Shown here: one piece after another, positions 15,101-23,600 of the stretch
Numbering within the stretch: the first letter of the stretch is position 1
Layout of the letters: each line of letters begins with the position of its first letter
Notes under the pieces: model-generated
Database searches by the model: none
Told to the model about the DNA's origin: nothing
The model's input: only the letters and a program-made list of their open reading frames with translations
Program-made: the position numbers and the translations under genes
NCBI GenBank assembly: GCA_017418445.1
Contig: JAFONM010000039.1
Coordinates: forward strand, 1 to 33,345
Direction of reading: 5' to 3'
DNA from: Kiritimatiellia bacterium
Lineage (GTDB): Bacteria > Verrucomicrobiota > Kiritimatiellia > RFP12 > UBA1067
Length of the DNA stretch: 33,345 nt

Positions 15101-16007
15101 CGCCTAGCTCCCTAAAGCACATTTCCAGATAGTCGCCGGAAAAGGCGGACGAGTGGGGCGTCGTCACGAGGTTCCACGGCAGGCCGGACGTGCGCGAAAG
15201 GATCGGCCCCGGCTCACCGCCCAGCGGACCCGGCTCCCCGCGGAATACGTCGAGGTACGCGCCCGCGATGCGCCCGTCCTCGAGCGCCTTCAGGAGGGCC
15301 GCCTCGTCGACGGCGTTCCCGCGGCCGATATTGACTACCACCGCGCGGCGCGGAAGTTCGGCGATGAGGCTCTCTCCCAGGAATCCGTCCGTCCCGGTGT
15401 CGCCGGGCAGAGCCATCACGAACCAGTCCGCCTCGCGCGCGGCGGACGGGAGCTCCGCCGCGCTGGAGCGTCCGAATCCCTTCACCGAAACTCCGAGCGC
15501 CTCGAGCTTCGCGCCGATCGCCTTTCCTATCCTTCCGTATCCCGCGATCACCGCGCGCGTGCCGGCGACGCGGCGGCACTTGTCGCCCATCGCGACGCGG
15601 GGCCATCGGCGGCCCCAGTCGTCGACGGGGACCCGGACCTCCGGCCTGAAGAATCCGCGCGCCCACGCGAGGACGAACGCGGCGACGCTCTCCGCGATTA
15701 TCGCACCGTGGAATCCGCCGAAATGGATCTTCACTCCGTCAGGCCCCTTCGTCGGGACGAGCTCCCTTCCGGCGGCCGGCGTCGCGAGGAGCCTCAGGCT
15801 CCCCGCCCTTGCGAACCACTCGGACCTGAAGTTCCAGACTATCGCGTGCGTCGCCTCGGGGAGCCTCGCGAGGAATTCGGACTCGGTCGAGACCGACTCG
15901 ACGTCGCTCCCCGCCGGAACGAGAGACTCCAATAGCCGAAGCGCCTCCGCGTCCGCGCGGAAGCACTTCTCAGGCCATGCCAGCCAAACGAGATACAGGT
16001 TCTTCAA
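15084..16007 (-). CDS. D-isomer-specific 2-hydroxyacid dehydrogenase
   Basis: This 307-residue NAD(P)-dependent oxidoreductase has the Rossmann loop IAGYGRIGKAIG, the arginine region VNIGRGNAVDEAALLKAL followed by AGAYLDVF, and the catalytic histidine in TTPHSSA. The family interconverts 2-oxoacids and D-2-hydroxyacids; the substrate is unclear. Just before the histidine strand there is a GEPGP repeat (GEPGPLGGEPGPI) in the substrate-domain loop. I chose the TTG at 16007: GGAGAG lies 7 nt upstream, and the protein then starts at KNLYLVWLAW. The first in-frame TTG (16034) would abut the previous stop but has no ribosome binding site. It is placed between an acyl-CoA synthetase and tsaE. Confidence 0.85.
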   Translation of the reverse strand: MKNLYLVWLAWPEKCFRADAEALRLLESLVPAGSDVESVSTESEFLARLPEATHAIVWNFRSEWFARAGSLRLLATPAAGRELVPTKGPDGVKIHFGGFHGAIIAESVAAFVLAWARGFFRPEVRVPVDDWGRRWPRVAMGDKCRRVAGTRAVIAGYGRIGKAIGAKLEALGVSVKGFGRSSAAELPSAAREADWFVMALPGDTGTDGFLGESLIAELPRRAVVVNIGRGNAVDEAALLKALEDGRIAGAYLDVFRGEPGPLGGEPGPILSRTSGLPWNLVTTPHSSAFSGDYLEMCFRELGDEGLL

Positions 16008-16034
16008 TCTACTTCTCTCTCCGCCGGCCGCCAA

Positions 16035-17699
16035 TCACTCGTCAAGCTTTCCCTGATACTTCACGCGGCGGATCTTGCCGACCGAAGTGCGCTCGAGCGG
16101 ATCCCTGTATGCCACGACCTTGCGGACGCGCTTGTAGTCGGCGAGCTCCGCGCAGCGCGTCTGCACCGCCTTTATCACCGACTTCTCCATCGCCTCCCAT
16201 TCCGGCAGCGTCCCTCCGTTCTGCGCCTTGAACCATTCCTCGTCGGGATGCACGATCGCGCCGACGCGCTCTCCGGGCAAGCCGCCCTCCGTGTAGCCGA
16301 CCACGATGATGTCGGCGACGGACGGCTCCTTCGCGATGCAGTTCTCGACCTCCTCGGGATAGATGTTCTTGCCCTCGCGGTTCACTATCAGGGCCTTCTT
16401 GCGGCCGCGAATCGATATGACGCCGTCCTTGTCGATGGACGCGAGATCGCCGGTCTTGAACCAGCCGTCTTCCGTGAAGGCCTCCTTCGTCGCCTCCTCG
16501 TTGTGGTAGTAGCCCTTCATGACGATCGGCCCCTTCACCTGAAGTTCGCCCACGCCGTTCTCGTTCTCGTCGCCGAGCCTTACGCTGATTCCGGAGACCG
16601 CCTTGCCGATGGAGCCTACGGCGTCGATCTCGGGACCGCACACGCTGACGACAGGCGAGCACTCGGTGAGTCCGTAGCCCTCGAGGAACCTGATGTGCAT
16701 CCTGTTGAAGCCCTTGAGGACATGGTGCGGACACGGCGCGCCGCCGGTGATCATGAACCTGAGCCTGCCGCCCAGACGCAGCTTGACCATGTGCATCACG
16801 GGTCCGCGAAGGCCGATCGCGAAGAGGAACCTGGCGGCCTTCGACTTCGCGAGCGCCTCCTCGATCTTCTCGAATATCTTCTCCGCAAGGAGCGGAACCG
16901 CCATCATGATGGATGGCTTCAGGGTCTTGATGTCCTGCACGACCGTCCTCAGGGACTGCATGAAGCAAATCTGGCAGCCGACGACCATCGCGAGGACGAA
17001 GTTCGCCGTGAACGAGAACGCGTGGAAGAGCGGCAGGACGAGGAAGATGGAGTCGCGCTCCGTCACCTTCGCTCCGAAGCACTGCAACGAGCCGACTATG
17101 TCGTGCAGGAAGTTCGAGTGGGTGAGCATCGCGCCCTTCGGCCTGCCCGTCGTCCCGGACGTGTAGATGATGGACGCGACGTCCGACGGCTGCGCGATGT
17201 TGAGGTCGTACCACTCGCCGCCGTCGCGGATGCAGAGGGACTTGAAGCCCACGACGTCCGCCCGGCCGATCTTCTGTCCGTTGAAGATGATGCCGTCCAC
17301 GACGACGATCCCGCGGAGATGCGGAAGCCGCGGCGCGATCTCAAGGAACATCCTCAGGTGCGCCTTGTCGGTAGTCACCACCGCCACCTCGGCGTCGTTC
17401 AGGATGTAGAAGACCTCCTCGGCGTGGAGCTTGGGGTCGACGGGGACGACCGCGAGTCCCGCTCCCGCCTGCGCGAGGTACGAGACCATCCATTCCGGCT
17501 GGTTGGGCAGGATGAGGGCGACGTTCTCCTCGCGCGGCCGGAGCCCGAACCTCGTGCCGTAGCCCTCAGCCGTCTCTCGTACGTTGACGAGGAACTCCTC
17601 CCATGTCCTCGATTTCCATTCCTTGTTCTCGCACCAGCGCATCGCGACATTGTGCGGAATGCGCATTGCGGAGCCTTCAAGAAGTCCACGGATAGTCAT
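16035..17699 (-). CDS. AMP-forming acyl-CoA synthetase (long-chain fatty acid-CoA ligase type)
   Basis: This 554-residue ANL-superfamily enzyme activates a carboxylic acid to its acyl-adenylate and transfers it to CoA. Motifs are IIYTSGTTGRPKGAMLTH (177-194), EGYGLTECSPVVS (about 338-350), the hinge-region aspartate in WFKTGDLASIDKDG (about 427-440) and the C-terminal catalytic lysine in TSVGKIRR (about 540). FadD-like long-chain acids are the most likely substrates, but short-chain or acyl-ACP roles are not excluded. The ATG has no ribosome binding site. A TTGCCA-18-TATAAT promoter ends 10 nt upstream, so a near-leaderless mRNA is likely. It heads the unit with the dehydrogenase and tsaE. 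Confidence 0.9.
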   Translation of the reverse strand: MTIRGLLEGSAMRIPHNVAMRWCENKEWKSRTWEEFLVNVRETAEGYGTRFGLRPREENVALILPNQPEWMVSYLAQAGAGLAVVPVDPKLHAEEVFYILNDAEVAVVTTDKAHLRMFLEIAPRLPHLRGIVVVDGIIFNGQKIGRADVVGFKSLCIRDGGEWYDLNIAQPSDVASIIYTSGTTGRPKGAMLTHSNFLHDIVGSLQCFGAKVTERDSIFLVLPLFHAFSFTANFVLAMVVGCQICFMQSLRTVVQDIKTLKPSIMMAVPLLAEKIFEKIEEALAKSKAARFLFAIGLRGPVMHMVKLRLGGRLRFMITGGAPCPHHVLKGFNRMHIRFLEGYGLTECSPVVSVCGPEIDAVGSIGKAVSGISVRLGDENENGVGELQVKGPIVMKGYYHNEEATKEAFTEDGWFKTGDLASIDKDGVISIRGRKKALIVNREGKNIYPEEVENCIAKEPSVADIIVVGYTEGGLPGERVGAIVHPDEEWFKAQNGGTLPEWEAMEKSVIKAVQTRCAELADYKRVRKVVAYRDPLERTSVGKIRRVKYQGKLDE

Positions 17700-17709
17700 G
17701 ATTGGTGCA

Positions 17710-17739
17710 ATTATACACCAAACGCCGCCGTCTTGGCAA
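17710..17739 (-). promoter_or_regulatory. Promoter of the acyl-CoA synthetase unit
   Basis: TTGCCA (17734-17739), an 18-nt spacer and TATAAT (17710-17715) are read on the minus strand. The -10 ends 10 nt before the ATG at 17699. Spacing and sequence parallel the promoter at 14617-14646. Confidence 0.75.
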
Positions 17740-17755
17740 CCCCCGTCGGATCGAT

Positions 17756-17792
17756 AATCGGCAATCGGCAGCCGGCGTGACCGATGCCGGCC
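17756..17792 (-). repeat. Palindromic repeat after the histidine kinase gene
   Basis: A heptamer runs three times (AATCGGC at 17756 and 17763, AGCCGGC at 17770). Arms 17759-17768 and 17781-17789 pair with one bulge to form a hairpin 3 nt past the kinase stop. The core CGGCAGCCGGCG plus TGCCGGCC is shared with 210-246. It may act in 3'-end formation; no U-tract is visible. Confidence 0.6.
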
Positions 17793-17794
17793 GC

Positions 17795-19177
17795 CTATTC
17801 GAGGGGCAGGGAGAAGTCTATGCGGGAGCCGAGGCCCCGCTTGGACCAGACGGTCATGGCGCCGCCGAGCTCGGAACAGCGCCGCTCCATCGACGCCATG
17901 CCGTAGTGCCCCGATTCCATCACGCGCTCGCTGTCGAACCCGATTCCGTCGTCGACGACGGACATGACGAGCCTGCTGTCCGAAAAGACGAGCCGCACCC
18001 TCACGTGCGCCGCCCTGCCGTGCTTCAGGGCGTTGCCCACCGCCTCCTGCATTATCAGCAGAAGAGTGCCCGCGCTCTTGCGCGCGATTGCGCGCTCCTC
18101 CCCCTCGGCGGCGATCTCGACCTTGCCGTCCCAGTGCGCCATCCTTCGCGCCGCGAAGCCGAAGAGGGCCATCAGGGACTCGGGCCCCTCGCTCTCCTCG
18201 TTCATGGCCCAGAGGGTCGACCTCAGTCCCGTCTGCGTATGCTGCAGCGCCGCCTGGACCTCCGCGAGCTGCTCGGCGGAGCGCGTCGCCTCCTTCGGCA
18301 GGTAGTTGCGCGCCGCCTTGAGGCGGAACATCGCGCTCGCGAGATACTGCTGGAATCCGTCGTGGAGGTCGGCGGCGAGGCGCAGCCTCTCGCGCCTGGC
18401 CGCATCCGCCTCGATGCGCACCGTCTCGCGCTCGCGTATCGACTCGGCGAGTTCGTCCGTGCGCTTTCTCACCATCCTCCTCAAGGTCGCCGCCCAGACG
18501 AAGAGGACGAACACCACGAGACCCAGGATTCCGAGGATTCCCGCCACGCGCCGTCCCGTCCAGAACGGAGGCTTGGGCGCGCGCTTCACGACCTCGACGG
18601 CGTCCGACGAGGTCGGCAGCAGCTCGACGTTCTCGATCCTCCCGAACACGGACTCGTCGTAGTTCTCGATCGACGTGTACGCCAGCGAACCGACTATGCG
18701 CACCGTCGCGCCCTGCACCAGCTTGTCCGGAAGGGATTCCTCGAGCGGAATCGGTATCTCGACCTGGAGGTTGTACTCGCCGTCGCCGACGAGAAGCTGC
18801 GTGGAGTTCTGGCGCCTGTTGATGTCCCTCAGGAGCCCTTCCGTCGCGAACAGTCCGCCGTACCAGCGAGCGTCCCCGTACGGCATGATTCCCGCGAAGA
18901 TTTCCGGTATCTCGACCTCCTTCGGCAGAGGCGCCTCGCCGTGCGACAGGACCTTCAGCCCCTTGGTCGCGAGCCTGTTCTTGACGGCGGACGGCTCCCT
19001 CTCGCCCCAGGCCTCTATGACGTCCCCGACGACGGCGTTGGTCGACGCCGTCCGCTCGACCCGCCAGTTCGAGCCGTCCGACGCCTCGATGAAGTAGAAC
19101 GGAAGCCCGCTCCTCTCGAACGTGACCACGCCGGTCAGGTTCGTGAATGCGGCGGCAAGTAGCAGCGGCAGGGTCAT
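17795..19177 (-). CDS. NarL-partner sensor histidine kinase with OB-like periplasmic region
   Basis: This 460-residue HisKA_3-type kinase has an N-terminal hydrophobic signal (1-16), a periplasmic region to about 205, one TM (about 210-232), and a dimerisation helix with phospho-acceptor His272 in LAADLHDGFQQYLA. The HATPase_c domain shows N-box MQEAVGNALKHG, G1 VVDDGIGFD and G2 GHYGMASM. The periplasmic part contains two similar stretches, about 14-58 (LTGVVTF, VGDVIEAWGE) and about 112-168 (LLVGDGEYNLQV, GATVRIVGS). They read like tandem OB-fold barrels; this is inference from pattern only. The ATG directly follows the regulator's TGA with no gap, so the two are a pair. It is the last gene of the pseudopilin unit. 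Confidence 0.87.
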   Translation of the reverse strand: MTLPLLLAAAFTNLTGVVTFERSGLPFYFIEASDGSNWRVERTASTNAVVGDVIEAWGEREPSAVKNRLATKGLKVLSHGEAPLPKEVEIPEIFAGIMPYGDARWYGGLFATEGLLRDINRRQNSTQLLVGDGEYNLQVEIPIPLEESLPDKLVQGATVRIVGSLAYTSIENYDESVFGRIENVELLPTSSDAVEVVKRAPKPPFWTGRRVAGILGILGLVVFVLFVWAATLRRMVRKRTDELAESIRERETVRIEADAARRERLRLAADLHDGFQQYLASAMFRLKAARNYLPKEATRSAEQLAEVQAALQHTQTGLRSTLWAMNEESEGPESLMALFGFAARRMAHWDGKVEIAAEGEERAIARKSAGTLLLIMQEAVGNALKHGRAAHVRVRLVFSDSRLVMSVVDDGIGFDSERVMESGHYGMASMERRCSELGGAMTVWSKRGLGSRIDFSLPLE

Positions 19178-19777
19178 TCAGGCCCTCAGTATGCCGAGCT
19201 CGTAGGCCCTCCCGACGACCGAGGTCGCGTTGGGACAGCCGAGCTTCGTCATCATGCCCTTCATGTGGGTCTTGACGGACTCCGAACCGATGCCGAGCTC
19301 CGCCGCGATCTGGTCCCGCTGCCTGCCCTGGGCGACGAGCTTCAGGACGTCCATCTCGCGCGCAGTGAGCGGCGACGGTGCGGACTGGAACTCCTCGTGC
19401 GCGAAGACCCCGTCCTTCGCGGCGATTTCACGGATCGCCGCGGAAAGCCGGTCGAGGTCCACGTCCTTGGGGAGGTATCCGCTCGCACCGCCTTCCTTCG
19501 CGCGCGCCTCCTCCTCCTTGAGCGGCATGCCGGCGAGAAGAAGAACCTTCGGCCCGGGATTCAGCCCGCGCATCTTCGCGAGCATCGAGAAGCCGTCCAT
19601 CTTTGGCATCCTGACGTCGCTCAGCACGACGTCGGGGCGTTCCCTGCCGGCAATCTCCACGGCGGCCTCGCCGTTCGGGGCGATGGCCGCAACACGGAAG
19701 CCCTCCTCGCTCTCGAGCATCGCCGCGAGCCCTTCGCGGACCATCGGGTGGTCGTCGACTATCAGTATCGAGATCAC
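19178..19777 (-). CDS. NarL/FixJ-family response regulator
   Basis: This 199-residue regulator has an N-terminal receiver with acidic pair Asp8-Asp9, phospho-acceptor Asp54 (LSDVRMPKMDG) and Lys104 (GYLPKD). The C-terminal LuxR-type helix-turn-helix (LTAREMDVLKLVAQGRQRDQ, then IAAELGIGSESVKTHMKGMM) binds DNA. The conserved Ser/Thr at the end of beta-4 is replaced by alanine (LLLAGMP, Ala82), which may alter phosphorylation-dependent switching. I chose the GTG at 19777, which overlaps the upstream pseudopilin stop (GTGA) and starts the protein at the first beta strand. Targets are unknown; the pseudopilin operon itself is the obvious candidate. Confidence 0.9.
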   Translation of the reverse strand: MISILIVDDHPMVREGLAAMLESEEGFRVAAIAPNGEAAVEIAGRERPDVVLSDVRMPKMDGFSMLAKMRGLNPGPKVLLLAGMPLKEEEARAKEGGASGYLPKDVDLDRLSAAIREIAAKDGVFAHEEFQSAPSPLTAREMDVLKLVAQGRQRDQIAAELGIGSESVKTHMKGMMTKLGCPNATSVVGRAYELGILRA

Positions 19778-20676
19778 TTCATCTCCACATACTTCTTGGA
19801 CCCCGTGTCGTACGCGACATCCCTCGCGTCGCAAAGCCATTCGGTGAGCTCCTGGAGGTTGGCGTCCGGTCTCCAGACGAGCTTCTCGGCATGTCCGTCC
19901 GCGAAGACGACGTGCGCCATGACGTCGCGTCCCGCCTTGTGGTTGAAGCCGATCGATTCGGCGTTGCCGTGGTAGTTCGGAGCGTTCCTGTACTGGAGCA
20001 CGCAGTCGTTCGCGAGTCCCGGGGAGGCCGAGACGTTCGGTTCGCTCCCCGTGAGGTTGGACCACTGGAGCTCCGCGAAGAGGAGGCGCTTGTCGGTGCG
20101 GGTGACGCTCTCCCTCCACTTGCGGGGGTCGTTGATCGTCACGGCCCTGCCGCCCTGCGAATGGTCCCACCCGAAGTACGCGCTCATGACGTAGCTCCAG
20201 CACGGCCTCTGGCCGGCGCGCATCTTGTTGACGTGCGACGGGCACGTGTAGCAGTCCGCGCTGCCGCTCACGGCCGTCCACAGCGCACCGTTGGTGAGGG
20301 CGTACATGCGAACCTCGGTTTCCTGGTTGTAGGCGGAGGTGAACCAGCCGGCGCTCGCCACGTGCGACTGCGGCCTGCCGGCGTACGCTCCGCGGGAATC
20401 CCAGCTGACCCAGCCGCGCCATTCGCTGTAGCCCTTCCTGGCGCTGCCGTTGTTCAGGTCAATGCTCATCGCCTCGCAGGAGCCTGCCAGCGGATAGCAG
20501 CCCGCGCCGCCGAGGTAGGACTGCACGCCGTTCGCGAGGTTCTTCATGTTCGCGAGGCAGTGCGCGGCGCGTGCGGACTCAGTGGCGCCGCCGTAATTTG
20601 TGACCAGTATGGCGATCAGGATGCCGATGATGCTGATGACGACCATCAGCTCCACTAGTGTGAATGCGCGTTTCAT
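19774..20676 (-). CDS. Cysteine-rich pseudopilin with DUF1559-like C-terminal region
   Basis: This 300-residue protein begins MKRAFTLVELMVVISIIGIL: a short basic leader, A|F cleavage junction, Glu+5 and a hydrophobic helix, all as in class III prepilin signals. The mature part contains many cysteines (such as CYTCPSHV and GCYPLAGSC) and a C-terminal HVVFADGHAEKL. That C-terminal stretch recalls the H-x-DG region of PVC-group prepilin-like proteins of the DUF1559 type, although the spacing differs. The ATG at 20676 follows the 1060-residue gene's stop by 15 nt. A TTG nine bases upstream is an alternative. Its stop overlaps the response-regulator start, so it is coupled to the two-component system. 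Confidence 0.85.
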   Translation of the reverse strand: MKRAFTLVELMVVISIIGILIAILVTNYGGATESARAAHCLANMKNLANGVQSYLGGAGCYPLAGSCEAMSIDLNNGSARKGYSEWRGWVSWDSRGAYAGRPQSHVASAGWFTSAYNQETEVRMYALTNGALWTAVSGSADCYTCPSHVNKMRAGQRPCWSYVMSAYFGWDHSQGGRAVTINDPRKWRESVTRTDKRLLFAELQWSNLTGSEPNVSASPGLANDCVLQYRNAPNYHGNAESIGFNHKAGRDVMAHVVFADGHAEKLVWRPDANLQELTEWLCDARDVAYDTGSKKYVEMK

Positions 20677-20691
20677 GTCCTGCAAAGCTCC

Positions 20692-23600
20692 TTATTCGAA
20701 CTGCCTGTAGAAGAGGATGCGCGTCTGGTGGGGTTCGTCGCCCTCGGTAGCCTCCGGATCGCGCCAGACGAGCGCCATCGCGCGCGCACCGAGCTGCGGA
20801 GGCGTCTGCCCCTCGCCGCCCATCATCGTGGGCTCTGCACGGACGAACACGAGGAACAGCTGCTGTCTCGCGGCGAAGGAGTCGCGCCAGTATCCGTACA
20901 GGAACTTGCGGTCGTGGCACCACGGTATGTCCGACTCTCCGCCCAGCTCCACTCCGGCGAACTGGGGATCGTCGGTCCCCGGCTTCGGATAGAAGTTCCA
21001 GCTGATGTCGTCCCACGCCTCCTCCCAGTTCTTGGCGGTCCTCGCCGCGTGCGAGAAGTTGCCGGCTATTGATTCGAGATCCTTCCACTCCATCTTGGAG
21101 GACGACGAATACTCGTTCCATGCCCATTCGCTGTTGAACTTCGTCATCGCCATGCCGGCGTAGTCCGGCGCGCTGCCGTACGGCTCGTTCGTCGCCGCGC
21201 GCTTCCAGTCGAGCGGCGTGTTGGCGAACGCCGCCATCAGGACGTTCGTCGAATCCGAATATGGATTCACCTTGAAGCCGGGACCCTCGTTCAGCCACGG
21301 GAGGAATTCCGTGATGTCCTGCGGATCGTACGTCAGCCAGAAGAGCTTCGTGTGGGCCGTCTTGGCATATGCGTCCGGGATGCCCTTCCACGACTGCACG
21401 TCGGGGCGCGAATAGCCGCCCGCGACGTCGCCGGCGTAGTTCGCTATGTCGGTGAGGCACGGAATGTGCGCGATCTCGTAGCGGCTCTGCAGGTAGCCGG
21501 AGTCGCTCGTCGCCATGAATATGTCGGTGTCGCGACCGTTGTTCATCGCGTTGGAGCGTATATCCTTGAGCCACTCTGTCGGCGTCAGGTCGGAGGACGT
21601 CCTGTACCAGTCCTCAGGCGCGTGGTTGTAGCGCGGGTCGGGGCAGAACATCGCCCGGGGCGAGAGACTCACGTCGTCACCGTCGCCGACCAGCTTGTCG
21701 AGACCCTTCTCCGGATCGAGCGAGCAGGTGAACGTCGCAAGCGTGTCGAAGAGCATCAGCGGAACCTCTGCGCCGAGATAGTCGGCCGCGAGATCCTCGC
21801 CGTACGTCGGCGGAATCTCGTTCTGGGTGAAGTCCTCCCCGCCGGCGGCCGGCACCATGTCCACCACGCGGCTGCCGTCCTTGACGCGAAGCCACAGGGC
21901 CGCCCTGAGCTGGAGGTCCTTCCCGCCGTCCTGCAGGAGCGTCTTGAACCTCGTGCCGGAGGTGAAGTCCGGATCGATGTCGTTGCAGGTGCCGTTCTTC
22001 CAGACCGACGGAGGCAGTCCGCAGAAGCAGTTGTCGGTGAGCTCGTACCGCTTGCCGGCCAGGGCGTCGTTCCACTTGGGATACCATTCCGTTCCGCCGC
22101 CGGTGTTGATTCCGCCTCCTCCGCCGCCCGGGATCTTCCTCGCGACCTGCTCCCACTGGTACTCGACGCGGATGAACTCCTCGCGCTCGAGAAGGTCCTC
22201 GATCGCGGCCTCGGAATCTGAAAGCGCGAACTCGACGGTCTTGAAGGCCTCCTCCTCGGTCCTCGGCGATCTGCCGGAGAAGGATACGGACTGGTTCTGC
22301 AGCTTCGCGTTTATAAGCCCCTTGCGCTCGTCCCACGTAGTCTCGGCGAGCTCTCCGTGCGGAAGCTTGTAGACACACCCGGGATTGGACGCCCTCAGCG
22401 TAGCGCTGTCGCCGGAGGTAAGGAAGAGCGAGAGACGTCCGTCGAGCTTGAAATTGGAGGAATCCGAGCCGTCCTCGTGCGCGAACGGGAAGCAGACGAG
22501 CGCGCGTACGGCGCCCGCGAATCCGGTCGCCAGCTCCCTGCCGATCCTGTATCTGACGACCTGCCTGACCTTGCGCGTCGTGCCCACCTGGTCCGCGCTC
22601 GGCACCCCGTCGCCTCCGCTGCCGTTCTCGTGCGGCTCGGTCTTCTGGGCGTTCATGAACTGGTATTCCTTGTTCAGGCGGAACTTGGAGCCGGGGAAGA
22701 CGGAGTCGATTCCGCAGATCATCGGGACGCGCTCCGCCGTCGGGATGGCGAGGGAGATCGGGTAGTGGTCGGGGTCGAGGTAGTCGTGCAGGGCCGCGCA
22801 GCCGAGGACCGAGAGCTTCTGGACGATGTCCATTCCCTCGCTTCCGTGGGCGGCTCCGGCCTTGGAGGGATACGACCCCTTGTTTATCAGCATCCAGAGG
22901 TCGAGGTCCGGGTCTTCAAGCGACGCCGACGTGAACGGCTGGCACTGCGGGTCGTTGATGTCGAATATGAACTCGCCCCGCGAATTCTTCTTCCCCCTGG
23001 CCGGCTGGACGAACTTCGAGTCCGTGACGAACGTCATGCGCTGGACGTCGACCTCGTGGGAGAAGCCCGGGTCCACGAACGTTCCGTCGCGATCGCCGTA
23101 GTAGCCGTAGAACGGACTCTTCAGGTTCCCGATCGCGCCGCCGTGGCCGAGCCACAGGTTGAAGTCCGCCAGCGAGATGAGCGGATACCTGTCTCCGATC
23201 GAGTCGAACATGAAGGTCTTCGGATTCAGCTCGCCGCGGACATCCTTGAGGCGGCTGTCCCACTTGTCGGCCCCGGTGGCGGCGGACGTGTGCTCGTCGT
23301 CCTCGAATATGTGCGAAAGCGTGATGCGCCGCGCGTCGGCGGACGTCCTGTGCTCGCCGGCGACCATCCTGTTCACGTCGAAGTAGTCCGACACGTCCAG
23401 CGCGCACCAGACGAAGCGGCCCGCATCGAAGGAGAACGTCTGCCAGTAGCCGGTGGGCACCTGCCGCGAGTGGTACCGCGCGCGGTTCACGAGCGCAGGC
23501 GGCATGTACGCAAGGGCCTCCACGCAGAGCGGAGAATACGTCTCGAGCTCGTCGATGTACGACGCCCCTTCTCTGTCGCCGACGAACACCCTGTCGACCC

